NCBI RefSeq assembly: GCF_008711285.1
Contig: NZ_VXDC01000008.1
Span: 1 to 64,000, forward strand
Length of the DNA: 64,000 bases
Direction of reading: 5' to 3'
DNA from: Roseibium aquae
GTDB lineage: Bacteria > Pseudomonadota > Alphaproteobacteria > Rhizobiales > Stappiaceae
Part shown: positions 1-7,448 of the stretch, one piece after another
How positions within the stretch are numbered: position 1 is the stretch's first letter
Layout of the letters: every line of letters begins with the position of its first letter
Made by a program: the position numbers and the translations under genes
The notes under the pieces: generated by a model
Databases searched by the model: none
Told to the model about the DNA's origin: nothing
Seen by the model: the letters and a program-made list of their open reading frames with translations, nothing else

Positions 1-91
1 CTTCGGCTGAAATTGCGCTGGCGACTTCCGGCCGCAGCTTTGTGTGGATTTGTTCTGTCCTGGGTGACCTTGGACGACCGAGTTTTTCCAT
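1..91 (-). CDS. Small basic DNA-binding-like protein, N-terminal part only (possible ribbon-helix-helix)
   Basis: An open frame starts at ATG 91 on the minus strand and runs off the window edge (30 codons visible). It begins MEKLGRPRSPRTEQIHTKLR and continues PEVASAISAE. A basic Gly-Arg-Pro tail followed by a short 'IHTKLRPEVASAI' segment resembles the strand-helix start of ribbon-helix-helix (Arc/CopG-like) proteins found in plasmid, mobilisation and antitoxin loci. An AGAGG ribosome-binding sequence lies about 7 bases before the ATG, and a perfect inverted repeat lies 25-51 bases upstream, which fits autoregulation. The C-terminal part is outside the window, so the family call is inference from about 30 residues. 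Confidence 0.45.
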   Translation of the reverse strand, partial: MEKLGRPRSPRTEQIHTKLRPEVASAISAE

Positions 92-115
92 AGTTAAGCC
101 TCTGTATTTGCTTCA

Positions 116-142
116 TTTTATGGCTCTTATTGTACCATAAAA
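116..142. promoter_or_regulatory. Perfect inverted repeat, candidate operator of the minus-strand gene at 91
   Basis: TTTTATGG (116-123) and CCATAAAA (135-142) are perfect complements separated by 11 bases. The site is AT-rich in GC-rich surroundings and lies 25-51 bases upstream of the ATG at 91. A TACAAT -10-like hexamer lies in the spacer on the minus strand. This is the geometry of an operator for a dimeric regulator; which protein binds it is inference. Confidence 0.45.
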
Positions 143-293
143 GCACGCAAAAACCTAAGCTTTTGGGCGGTGCAAGGGTGGATAAACTAGACACGTACTC
201 TCGCAAAGCTGACCAAACCTTCACCGGGCTGAGTTAACACGGCTGGAGCGCGACGAACAGATTGCGCGGTGGGTGGAGTTGACTGAGGTTAAG

Positions 294-324
294 GGGGTTT
301 TTTCGCAAGTTGCGAAAAAACCCC
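294..324. repeat. 31-bp perfect palindrome, core CGCAAGTTGCG
   Basis: Arms 294-308 and 310-324 are perfectly complementary over 15 bases around one central G: GGGG, six T, CGCAA, then G, then TTGCG, six A, CCCC. As RNA it would make a long hairpin, but no T-run follows on either strand, so a normal terminator is doubtful. The inner 11 bases recur in the palindrome at 345-359. Confidence 0.6.
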
Positions 325-344
325 TAGGCGGCAGACCTGAAAGC

Positions 345-359
345 GGCGCAAGTTGCGCC
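345..359. repeat. 15-bp perfect palindrome sharing the CGCAAGTTGCG core
   Basis: GGCGCAA, G, TTGCGCC: 7-base arms around a central G. It has the same 11-base core as the palindrome at 294-324, and the two centres (309 and 352) are 43 bases apart. Two copies of one core suggest paired binding sites for a dimeric protein rather than two unrelated hairpins. Confidence 0.5.
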
Positions 360-508
360 AGTTTCTAAAGGTGGTCGCGGGAATGAAGGCGGCATCCGTG
401 CGGCATCGCGGGAGCAAACCACGCCTTCTCCGGTTGGCGGGTAGGTGGGCGACAAATCAGCCCGAAATGTCTTAAGTTACTGTTTTTATTGAGAAATTTT
501 ATGTGGGG

Positions 509-598
509 TGGCGGAGAGGAAGGGATTCGAACCCTCGAGACCCTTCCGGGCCTACTCCCTTAGCAGGGGAGCGCCTTCGACCACTCGGCCACCTCTCC
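509..598 (-). tRNA. tRNA-Ser (anticodon GCT)
   Basis: A serine tRNA of 90 bases reads on the minus strand from 598. Acceptor strands GGAGAGG (598-592) and CCTCTCC (519-513) pair, followed by discriminator G and an encoded CCA (511-509). The D-arm begins TGGCCGAGTGG, the anticodon loop is CTGCTAA (anticodon GCT, reading AGC/AGU), a long variable arm is present as in class II tRNAs, and the T-arm carries GGTTCGAATCC. tRNA-Ser genes are frequent integration targets, and the sequence past its 3' end (below 509) is the possible accessory border of this window. Confidence 0.97.
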
Positions 599-607
599 GG
601 TCCGTCC

Positions 608-636
608 CGTTTAGTGGCCCGCTCTTTCCAGATCAA
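608..636 (-). promoter_or_regulatory. Sigma-70-like promoter of tRNA-Ser
   Basis: On the minus strand TTGATC (636-631) and TAAACG (613-608) are separated by exactly 17 bases, about 10 bases before the mature tRNA 5' end. Spacing and -35 match are good and the -10 is moderate. Confidence 0.5.
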
Positions 637-987
637 GGGCTTTTTCGGACCCTGTGGAGATTTTCAGGCCCGCGCCCGGCGGAACCGCCAGCGCATGGCG
701 GCCCGCCGCGCCTCTTAGCGCCCCCATGTTGGCGCGGCCCGGCGGTGCCGGCCATGACCGGGGCGAAGGCGCGCCGGAACAGCCTCCCTCCCCTCCAGGG
801 GCAACACGGTTGAGAGCGCGCGGTGTCCGTTCAGCCCTGCGCACCGGGCAAACAGGGATCTACCGGGAGATTGCGTAGTGATGTAAGCTTCGCCGATGGC
901 CTGAGAGCCGCCCGGGGTCCGCCGCGCCCTGGCGGTTCTTGGCGGTTCTTGGCAATGAGGCTTGGTCGGCGCGGGAGGTCCACGGTC
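637..987. other. Gene-free stretch before the solute-binding protein
   Basis: Open frames exist on both strands but none has a recognisable product. A perfect tandem duplication of a 10-base GGCGGTTCTT unit lies near 932-951. The stretch presumably holds the promoter of the gene at 988, but no clear -35/-10 pair was identified. Confidence 0.45.
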
Positions 988-1722
988 ATGCGCATTCTGC
1001 TTGCTGCCTTGCTGTGCTGCTTGAGCGGGCTGCCAGCGCAGGCCCAGGCCTTGAAGGTCGTCACCGAAAACTTCGCCCCCTACAACTATGAGGAGGGCGG
1101 CATCCCCAAGGGCCTGTCAACCGAGGTGGTCCAGGCGGCGCTGGAAGCGGCCGGGATCGAGGCGCAGATTGAGTTTTATCCCTGGGCGCGCAGTTATCTG
1201 CTGGCGCAAACCCAGAAGAACACCCTCATCTATTCGATCGCCCGCATCCCCGAACGTGAGCACCTTTTCAAATGGGTTGGACATATCGCGCCCTACCGGA
1301 CCTCGCTCTTCAAGCTGTCCGGGCGCGACGATGTTTCAGTGACCGCGCTTGAGGACGCGAAAGCCTACAGCGTCGGCGTCACGATCAACGATGTTTCCTA
1401 TCAATACCTGATGGGACAGGGGTTTCCGAACGTCGTTGTCGCCGAGACGGACCTTTTGAACGTCCGCAAGCTCGCCCTTGCGCGATTGGATCTGGCCGCC
1501 TTTGATGAAGCGCAATTGCTGGAAAACATGCGACTGGAAGCCATGACCACGGACCTGTTCACCATGGTTCACCGGATCGAGGCCCTGAGCGGCCATCTTT
1601 ACATGGCCCTTCAAAAGGACTCCGATCCCGACCTCTTGCACCGGATCCGCAAGGGGCTGGAGGCCATCAAGTCGAACGGCACCTATGCGCGCATTCTTGA
1701 CCGGTATCAGATGGCGCCGTGA
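988..1722 (+). CDS. Orphan periplasmic solute-binding protein, SBP_bac_3 fold
   Basis: 244 residues. ATG 988 is preferred over earlier in-frame codons because GGAGG lies about 10 bases upstream and the protein then begins with a signal peptide (MRILLAALLCCLSGLPAQAQ). The mature part starts LKVVTENFAPYNYEEGG, the typical first strand and ligand loop of family 3 amino-acid-type binding proteins, and ends on a repeated charged helix (RIRKGLEAIKSNGTYARIL). No permease or ATPase gene is adjacent, so this is probably one of the many stand-alone proteins of this fold and not part of an ABC importer. A second one lies at 21889-22656. The ligand cannot be told. Confidence 0.85.
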   Translation: MRILLAALLCCLSGLPAQAQALKVVTENFAPYNYEEGGIPKGLSTEVVQAALEAAGIEAQIEFYPWARSYLLAQTQKNTLIYSIARIPEREHLFKWVGHIAPYRTSLFKLSGRDDVSVTALEDAKAYSVGVTINDVSYQYLMGQGFPNVVVAETDLLNVRKLALARLDLAAFDEAQLLENMRLEAMTTDLFTMVHRIEALSGHLYMALQKDSDPDLLHRIRKGLEAIKSNGTYARILDRYQMAP

Positions 1723-1894
1723 CGCCGGGCCTGCGCAGTGTCAGCGCCGCGCGATCAAATCGGCTGAAAATCCCCGGGCCGCTTGTGCCTGCGCCTGCCA
1801 GCACGCGCCAACCTCTTGCCGGCGCTCCCGCACACCCCGTGCGGTCCAACGGCGGCAGTGGCAGCTGCAGCGGCGATGCGGCGGGGGGCGGTGA

Positions 1895-2164
1895 TTACTG
1901 CATCGCCAGCCATTCCCGCGCCGCGCGCTGCGCCTCCGCCACCTCGGCGGCCGTCATCTCGACGGAAATTTCCTTGCGGTACTGCGCCGCGTCCCTGTTG
2001 CCTTTCAACGCGGCAATATTGAACCACTTGTGCGCGGTGACGAGATCGGTGACGCCGTTGCGCCCGCAGGCGCTGTCAAGTCCCATCTGAAACAGGACAT
2101 CGGCACCGGCCGACTGCCCACCCAGAACCGCCACATCGGCGGAGTATACGTCAAAACGAGCCAT
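1895..2164 (-). CDS. Sel1-repeat-like small protein
   Basis: 89 residues from ATG 2164, chosen because GGGAG lies just upstream; a longer frame to 2305 has no ribosome-binding site. The C-terminal half (DLVTAHKWFNIAALKGNRDA followed by an Ala/Glu-rich helix with WLA) is a Sel1-type helical repeat, the motif in which a transit through 'A-KWF--AA--G' precedes a second helix. Sel1-like repeats mediate protein-protein contacts. There is no signal peptide, so it is probably cytoplasmic. It is shorter than typical multi-repeat Sel1 proteins. The gene stands alone, in convergent orientation with the solute-binding gene at 988. Confidence 0.75.
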   Translation of the reverse strand: MARFDVYSADVAVLGGQSAGADVLFQMGLDSACGRNGVTDLVTAHKWFNIAALKGNRDAAQYRKEISVEMTAAEVAEAQRAAREWLAMQ

Positions 2165-2635
2165 GATGGTCTCCCTTGTTCCCTGCCGTTGCCGGCATCC
2201 CCGAAACGCGGCACGTTCCGGCTCCCCTGCCGGTTTCCCCTGCGTTTCCTGGGACTGATCTTGGGAGACGGCCATAAAAGGCCCGTTAAAAACTACAATT
2301 AACACAAATCAAACAAAGACTTTCCTATTCGTAAAATTTACTCCGCACTAACGATAGGGTTGCGATTCCGCCAAGCTATTCAGCGCATTTTGAATTGAAA
2401 ACAACAAGTTAAGGTAAGGTTCTGTTCACCACGCGGACCATTTTGCCGATCGGCAGCCGCGTTTTTCCCGCCAGCCTTCACCGGTTCCGGTTCGCCTTGC
2501 ACGGGCAAAAACCGGCGAAAGTCATCAAAAACAGCAAGGGTGACGTTGGGAGACGGCTTTTCACAGGCCTGCGGCCCCGCATACATTCCCTTTTCGTAAA
2601 CGGCACCATCGCCGTTTCACGGGAGGAGGAACAAC
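2165..2635. other. Intergenic region between divergent genes
   Basis: About 470 bases without a convincing gene. The middle (2290-2420) is AT-rich, as expected for the divergent promoters of the Sel1-like gene and the first DUF2147 gene. No operator-like repeat was seen. Confidence 0.45.
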
Positions 2636-3055
2636 ATGATCAAGACACATCTGGCCGCGCTCGCCGGCGCCGGCTTCCTGGCGCTGACCGGCACGGCCGT
2701 CCTTGCGCAGGATGCCAAGGGCGAATGGGTGCGCCCGAACGGCGCCTCGAAAATTCAGATCACCTCGTGCGGAAACGCCCTCTGCGGCAAGCTTGTGTGG
2801 CTGAAGGACCCGCGCAACGACACAAAAAACCCGGATTCCAGCAAACGCGGCCAGCCGCTCCTTGGGACCCAGATCGTCCAGTCCATGAATCCAACCGGCA
2901 AGGCAGGCCAGTGGAAGGGCAAAGTCTACAATGCAGAGGACGGCAAGACCTACACGGGTCTCATGCAAATGATCTCGGCAAACGAGCTCAAGCTGGAAGG
3001 CTGCGTCATGGGCGGTCTCATTCGCAAGGGCGAAACCTGGACGCGGACGCGCTAG
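2636..3055 (+). CDS. DUF2147 family secreted protein (copy 1)
   Basis: 139 residues, starting at ATG 2636 behind a strong GGAGGAGG. Residues 1-24 form a signal peptide ending in LAQ. The mature protein has the DUF2147 plan: an opening GEWVRPNG, then 'IQITSCGNALCGKLVWL' with the two conserved cysteines, a central 'W-GKVYN-EDGKTY' segment and a closing 'GC' plus 'ETWTR'. This is a small periplasmic beta-barrel-like domain of unknown role, widespread in alphaproteobacteria. A diverged paralog follows 135 bases downstream. Confidence 0.88.
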   Translation: MIKTHLAALAGAGFLALTGTAVLAQDAKGEWVRPNGASKIQITSCGNALCGKLVWLKDPRNDTKNPDSSKRGQPLLGTQIVQSMNPTGKAGQWKGKVYNAEDGKTYTGLMQMISANELKLEGCVMGGLIRKGETWTRTR

Positions 3056-3190
3056 GTCAGCTATGGACGTTTCCGGCAAAAAACCCGATGCCCTTGGCTG
3101 AACATCAGGTTCATCAGCGGTTCAGGTCACCCGCCTAAAGTGAGGTCACTGGCGCTCCCCGCCACCGATGTGACCTTGATACGGTGACCC

Positions 3191-3661
3191 ATGACACGCA
3201 ATACGCCAAATCGCCGCCCTGCCCCCGCCTTCCGGCCGGGGTGGGGTGTTCTCTGTGGCCTTGGCCTTTCAGTTGCCCTTGCGATGCCTGCGCGCGCAGA
3301 TCCGGTTGAGGGCGATTGGCTGACCCCGGCCGGTGCAACCGTCCGGATCCAGAATTGCGGCGCATCGCCCTGCGGCAAGCTTGTCGACTTCCCCCCGCTC
3401 CCCGGCAACACGGTGGAGACGCAGCGAGACGAGCGGCACCGCGATGCCAGCAAACGATCGCGCAAGTTGAAAGATCTCACCGTGGTGTGGAACATGCGCC
3501 GGGATCAAACCCGCTGGCGGGCCCGCGTCTACGACCCGCGCCGCGGTTTCAGCGCCAACGCAACGATGACGCCGGTAGGTCAAAACCAGATGAAGGTGCG
3601 CGGCTGCGTGCGCGTTGTCTTTAATGTGTGCGAAGAAGAGACCTGGCGGCGCAAGAAGTGA
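3191..3661 (+). CDS. DUF2147 family secreted protein (copy 2, diverged)
   Basis: 156 residues with an Arg/Pro-rich N-terminus, a hydrophobic segment (about residues 20-36) ending in ARA as a likely signal peptide, then 'GDWLTPAGATVRIQNCG' and 'CGKLVDFP', which match the first DUF2147 gene. The central 'WRARVYDPRRGFSANATMTP' and final 'VRGCVRVVFNVCEEETW' also align. It carries one extra C-terminal cysteine and a more basic linker, so the pair is a tandem duplication that has drifted. Function unknown; exported by inference. Confidence 0.82.
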   Translation: MTRNTPNRRPAPAFRPGWGVLCGLGLSVALAMPARADPVEGDWLTPAGATVRIQNCGASPCGKLVDFPPLPGNTVETQRDERHRDASKRSRKLKDLTVVWNMRRDQTRWRARVYDPRRGFSANATMTPVGQNQMKVRGCVRVVFNVCEEETWRRKK

Positions 3662-3715
3662 AACGCCGCCGCTGGGCACACGCGATTACGTTGATTTTTG
3701 GTTGCACAGCACGGA

Positions 3716-4399
3716 CTAGGCATCCTTATCGCTCGCCATTGCAAACTTTTCATCTTCCTTCCGGCCGAGCGCAAGGCCCTTTTGGACGCCGGGGCGTGCA
3801 TCAAGACGGGCCTTCCAGGCCTTCACGTTTGGGAACTCGTCGAGGTCGATGCCCTGCCGTTCCCAGCGCTGCGCCCAGCCAATGATCGCCATATCCGCAA
3901 TCGTGTATTCGCCGGCCGCCACATAGTCCCGTCCCTCCAGCCGCCGGTTTAAAACGCCGTAGAGCCGGTGCGTCTCGTTGAAGTAGCGGTTCATGGCGTA
4001 TTCGATCTTTTCCGGGGCATAGAGGCGGAAGTGGTGATTTTGTCCCAGCATCGGGCCAAACCCGCCCATTTGCCACATCAGCCACTCTTCAGTTTCCACC
4101 CGGGCGCGCTCATCCCTCGGATAGAAACGGCCGAATTTCCGACCGAGATATTGCAGGATCGCGCCGGACTCGAACACGGTAATCGGCTCGCCGCCCGGCC
4201 CCTCCGGATCGATGATCGCGGGCATGCGATTGTTGGGCGAGATTTTCAAGAACTCCGGATCGAACTGATCGCCTTTGCCGATATCGATGAAAGTCACCTC
4301 ATAGGGGATGCCGAGTTCTTCCAGCATGACGGAGATCTTCCAGCCATTGGGCGTCGGCCAGAAATAAAGGGCGATGGGCTTTTCCTGGACAACAGACAT
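3716..4399 (-). CDS. Glutathione S-transferase, YfcG/YghU-like
   Basis: 227 residues. The thioredoxin-like N-terminal domain (about 10-90) has 'YFWPTPNGWKI' in place of the usual catalytic Ser/Tyr stretch, 'NNRMPAI' with the cis-proline, and 'VFESGAILQYL', which binds glutathione. The helical C-terminal domain follows, with 'WQMGGFGPMLGQNHHF', a hallmark of the Nu-class YfcG/YghU group that acts as glutathione-dependent disulfide-bond reductases or peroxidases. AGGAG lies before the ATG at 4399. The gene is single and points the same way as the GNAT gene and gatB upstream. Confidence 0.9.
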   Translation of the reverse strand: MSVVQEKPIALYFWPTPNGWKISVMLEELGIPYEVTFIDIGKGDQFDPEFLKISPNNRMPAIIDPEGPGGEPITVFESGAILQYLGRKFGRFYPRDERARVETEEWLMWQMGGFGPMLGQNHHFRLYAPEKIEYAMNRYFNETHRLYGVLNRRLEGRDYVAAGEYTIADMAIIGWAQRWERQGIDLDEFPNVKAWKARLDARPGVQKGLALGRKEDEKFAMASDKDA

Positions 4400-4531
4400 G
4401 GGGGGCTCCTGCGAGTGATATGATTGGCTTGACGCTAATTATCTTTCGCAAGACTTGCAATTCACCGGAGAAAGGCCGTCCAGTTCCAGAAAGTCCATCT
4501 CGGCACCACTCCGCACACCTTTGAAGGCCAC

Positions 4532-4996
4532 TCACATCAGCATCTTCTTGTAGCCCAGATGGCTTTGGTCATACCCGAGACGCTGATAGAAGACATGGGA
4601 GCCTTGGCGTTCCTTGTTGGACGTCAGCTGGACAAGACAGGCATTGGCCGCCCGGGCCAATTCTTCGGCATGCTCCATCATCAGCCGGCCGACGCCCTTG
4701 CCCTGCTGATCACCGCGCACATGCACGCTCTCCAGTTCAACCCTTGGGCGGCCCCGAAACGCCAGTCCTTTCAGAAAATGGATCTGATAGGTGCCGACCA
4801 CGGCGCCGGTCTCGTCGAGAGCCACATAGATATCCATTTCCGGCGCCGCCAGCATGGCGTCAAAGGCTGGTTTATAATCCCGCCAGTTGGCAAACTCTTT
4901 GTCCGTCCGCACCGCCGTCGCGCCGGCATTGATGATCGCCACGAGGGCCTCGAGATGGTGAGACGCGGCCTTGGTGATCGTGATGTGGGAAGACAT
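4532..4996 (-). CDS. GNAT family N-acetyltransferase
   Basis: 154 residues. The acetyl-CoA-binding motif A is clear: 'RVELESVHVRGDQQGKGVGR' (about 88-107), with the Q/R-x-x-G-x-G loop, followed by the helix 'LMMEHAEELARAANACLVQL' and 'HVFYQRLGYDQSHLGYKKML' as motif B. The C-terminal layout (YQRLGY) is typical of small-molecule or PhnO-like acetyltransferases. The substrate cannot be predicted. It lies between gatB and the GST gene with over 100 bases on each side, so it is probably its own unit. Confidence 0.88.
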   Translation of the reverse strand: MSSHITITKAASHHLEALVAIINAGATAVRTDKEFANWRDYKPAFDAMLAAPEMDIYVALDETGAVVGTYQIHFLKGLAFRGRPRVELESVHVRGDQQGKGVGRLMMEHAEELARAANACLVQLTSNKERQGSHVFYQRLGYDQSHLGYKKMLM

Positions 4997-5054
4997 AGCG
5001 CGCCTTAGCCTATGGAACGGAACAAACGGGTTTCAAAGGATGGGCCGCCTGACC

Positions 5055-5085
5055 GAAAAAAGGCGTCCGATTTTCACCGAACGCC
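5055..5085 (-). terminator. Rho-independent terminator after gatB
   Basis: On the minus strand GGCGTTCG (5085-5078) and CGGACGCC (5069-5062) pair with one mismatch around an 8-base loop, followed by a run of six T. It begins about 25 bases past the gatB stop codon. Confidence 0.8.
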
Positions 5086-5109
5086 CCAATCCTGACCAGC
5101 GTGTAAGCG

Positions 5110-6591
5110 TCACTCCAACCCGATCTTTTGCTTCAACAGATCGTTGACGGCCTGCGGGTTCGCCTTGCCCTGGGACTGCTTCATCACCTGGCCGACGAAC
5201 CAGCCGAGAAGGCCGGGCTTGGTCTTGGCCTGCTCCACCTTTTCCGGGTTGGCAGCGATGATGTCATCGACAATCGCTTCAATCGCCCCCAGATCCGTGA
5301 CCTGTTTCATGCCGCGATCTTCGACGATCTGCGCCGGGTCCCCGCCCTCGGTCCAGACGATCTCGAAAAGGTCCTTGGCGATCTTGCCGGAGATGGTGTC
5401 GGACTTGATGAGGTCGATGATGCCGCCGAGCTGGGCGGCGGAGACCGGGCTGGTCTCCAGCGTCAGGCCTTCCTTGTTGAGGCGGCCGAACAGCTCGTTG
5501 ATGACCCAGTTGGCGGCCAGCTTGGCATCGCGGCCCTTGGCAACATTCTCGAAGAAGTCGGCCGACTCACGTTCGGCGACCAGAACGTCCGCGTCATAGT
5601 CCGTCAGCCCATAGTCGGTGATAAAACGGGCCTTCTTGTCGTCGGGCAGTTCGGGCAGATGCGCGGCCAGTTCGTCGACATAGCCTTGGGTGAATTCCAG
5701 CGGCAGCAGGTCCGGGTCCGGGAAATAGCGGTAGTCGTGCGCTTCTTCCTTGGACCGCATGGACCGCGTTTCGCCTTTCACGGCGTCGAACAAACGGGTT
5801 TCCTGATCGATGGAGCCACCATCTTCGAGGATCGCCACCTGGCGGCGCGCTTCATACTCGATGGCCTGACCGACAAAGCGGATGGAGTTCACGTTCTTGA
5901 TCTCGCAGCGCGTGCCGAAGCCCTCTCCCGGACGGCGCACGGACACGTTCACGTCCGCGCGCATTGAGCCCTGATCCATGTTGCCGTCACACGTGCCGAG
6001 ATAGCGCAGGATCGTGCGCAGCTTGGTGAGATACGCCTTGGCCTCGTCAGCGGAGCGCAGATCCGGCTTGGACACGATTTCCATCAGCGCAACGCCCGAG
6101 CGGTTGAGATCCACGAACGACATCGTCGGGTGCTGATCGTGCAGCGATTTGCCCGCGTCCTGTTCCAGATGCAGGCGCTCGACCCCGACTTCAACTTTCT
6201 CCTCCGGCATTTCCAAAAGGATCTTGCCTTCGCCGACAATCGGCTGCTTGAACTGGGAGATCTGATAGCCCTGCGGCAGATCCGGGTAAAAGTAGTTCTT
6301 GCGGTCGAACACGCTCTTCAGATTGATCTGTGCCTTCAGGCCGAGGCCGGTGCGGATCGCCTGGCGCACGCACTCCTCGTTGATCACCGGCAGCATGCCG
6401 GGCATGGCCGCGTCAACCAGCGACACATTCGCATTCGGATCCTTTCCGAACTGGGTCGATGCGCCGGAAAACAGTTTGGCCTCGGACGTCACCTGGGCAT
6501 GGACCTCCATCCCAATCACGATTTCCCAGTCGCCGGTCGCGCCCTTGATGAATTTCTTGGGATCGGGTGTGCGGGCCTCGACAATCGTCAT
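5110..6591 (-). CDS. gatB: Aspartyl/glutamyl-tRNA amidotransferase subunit B
   Basis: 493 residues from ATG 6591; the frame stays open to 6672, but the family length and the usual N-terminus favour 6591. It amidates Glu-tRNA(Gln) and/or Asp-tRNA(Asn) as part of GatCAB. The kinase/cradle domain contains '[13 protein letters not shown]' (about 21-33) and '[20 protein letters not shown]', and the C-terminal YqeY-like tRNA-binding domain ends '[11 protein letters not shown]'. The partner genes gatC and gatA lie about 7 kb away on the same strand, as is common in alphaproteobacteria, so the three subunits are not one operon here. Confidence 0.98.
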   Translation of the reverse strand: MTIVEARTPDPKKFIKGATGDWEIVIGMEVHAQVTSEAKLFSGASTQFGKDPNANVSLVDAAMPGMLPVINEECVRQAIRTGLGLKAQINLKSVFDRKNYFYPDLPQGYQISQFKQPIVGEGKILLEMPEEKVEVGVERLHLEQDAGKSLHDQHPTMSFVDLNRSGVALMEIVSKPDLRSADEAKAYLTKLRTILRYLGTCDGNMDQGSMRADVNVSVRRPGEGFGTRCEIKNVNSIRFVGQAIEYEARRQVAILEDGGSIDQETRLFDAVKGETRSMRSKEEAHDYRYFPDPDLLPLEFTQGYVDELAAHLPELPDDKKARFITDYGLTDYDADVLVAERESADFFENVAKGRDAKLAANWVINELFGRLNKEGLTLETSPVSAAQLGGIIDLIKSDTISGKIAKDLFEIVWTEGGDPAQIVEDRGMKQVTDLGAIEAIVDDIIAANPEKVEQAKTKPGLLGWFVGQVMKQSQGKANPQAVNDLLKQKIGLE

Positions 6592-6763
6592 TTTCGTCTT
6601 CTGTCCTGTGTGCTTGCAAACCGCACCGGCGGAAAACCGCTTGGAGGAAGGGGCCGGGGCGGCATAATTCACTGGGTGTGATGCCTAGTCGGGAATGCCC
6701 GCGCCCGCAAGAGTTTCGTTACACCACCTCGCTTTTTGCCCACACGGGCAAGATGCTGAGTTG

Positions 6764-7063
6764 ATGAACGTCTTAACACGCTATAGAGGAATCCAAGGAG
6801 AATACATCAAACTGGTTGAACACCTGCACATGGGCGAAGCAGAAAAAGAGAAAATCAAACTGACGGCCAGCTGGCTCAACATCATGGCCGCAGGGATTAT
6901 GGTGACAGGTGTAATTGTGCCGGGCCTCAATGCATTTTATGCCCTGGACGGCGCGGCCACCCCGGCAACGTGGCGGGTCCTCACCGGCAGCCTGATTTTG
7001 ATTTTTGCAAGTTTCGGCTTACATTATGGCGCAAGACTGGTGATGGAGCGTTTGTCATTATGA
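6764..7063 (+). CDS. Small two-helix membrane protein
   Basis: 99 residues from ATG 6764. A polar N-terminus with Glu/Lys (about 1-35) precedes two hydrophobic segments: 'WLNIMAAGIMVTGVIVPGL' and 'VLTGSLILIFASFGLHYGA'. No family is recognised with certainty. Its stop codon overlaps the start of a second, 30-residue membrane protein (ATGA at 7060-7063), so the two are probably translated together. It reads divergently from gatB with a short shared promoter region. Start uncertain: no strong ribosome-binding site is visible, and an internal ATG 22 codons later is an alternative. Confidence 0.7.
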   Translation: MNVLTRYRGIQGEYIKLVEHLHMGEAEKEKIKLTASWLNIMAAGIMVTGVIVPGLNAFYALDGAATPATWRVLTGSLILIFASFGLHYGARLVMERLSL

Positions 7064-7152
7064 CCGTGAATGACCTGATCATTTTGCTGTGGCCCCTCTT
7101 CGCCGTGGCCCTGGCCGGCGGAGCTGCCTGGTTCTTTGTCAAATACACCTAA
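7060..7152 (+). CDS. 30-residue single-helix membrane microprotein
   Basis: Starts at ATG 7060 inside the stop of the previous gene (ATGA overlap) and ends at TAA 7150-7152. MTVNDLIILLWPLFAVALAG is followed by GAAWFFVKYT: a short polar N-terminus, one transmembrane span with a Pro kink and a short basic C-terminus. The layout resembles other bacterial microproteins that assist a membrane partner, and the partner would be the 99-residue protein just upstream. Its stop overlaps by 3 bases the stop of the convergent FlhB-like gene. Too short for most gene finders; the call rests on the overlap and hydrophobic pattern. Confidence 0.6.
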   Translation: MTVNDLIILLWPLFAVALAGGAAWFFVKYT

Positions 7153-7448
7153 TCTGCGTCACGGGGGTTTTCCGGGGGATGCTGGGCCTTTCCGGTGCGC
7201 AGAATGAACCCGATCAGCACAGCGACGGCCTGATAGAGCTCGGTCGGAATTTCTTCGTCGATTTCGATCTGGGACAGCGCCTCGGCCATCATGGGATTGT
7301 GTTCGATCGGCACCCCCGCCTCTCGCGCCACCTCCTCGATCCGCTGCGCAACCGAACCGGCCCCCTTTGCCGTCACCCTGGGTGCGCCCACGCTGTCATA
7401 TTGGAGGGCGACCGCTCTTTTGGGCGGCTTCTTCGGAGCCCGGGTCAT
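7149..7448 (-). CDS. FlhB C-terminal-domain homolog (export-switch-like protein)
   Basis: 99 residues. The core 'AVALQYDSVGAPRVTAKGAG' plus 'VAQRIEEVAREAGVPIEHNP' and 'LYQAVAVLIGFIL' is the cytoplasmic export-switch fold of FlhB/YscU without the membrane domain. In true FlhB an NPTH loop precedes this core and self-cleaves; that loop is absent here, so autocleavage is not expected. It follows the FliK-like gene with an ATGA overlap (7445-7448). FliK binds the FlhB switch in flagellar export, so co-translation of a FliK-like and a free FlhB-C-like protein makes sense; this pairing is known in several bacteria. No other flagellar genes are in the window. Confidence 0.85.
   Translation of the reverse strand: MTRAPKKPPKRAVALQYDSVGAPRVTAKGAGSVAQRIEEVAREAGVPIEHNPMMAEALSQIEIDEEIPTELYQAVAVLIGFILRTGKAQHPPENPRDAD

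Larger units (their letters stand above)
143..508. other. Gene-free stretch between the edge gene and tRNA-Ser
   Basis: No convincing coding frame on either strand. It contains the two palindromes listed separately. Bases 470-508, just past the tRNA 3' end, are AT-rich compared with the rest of the window, as expected if foreign DNA had joined at the tRNA, but no duplicate of the tRNA end is visible here. Confidence 0.5.
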
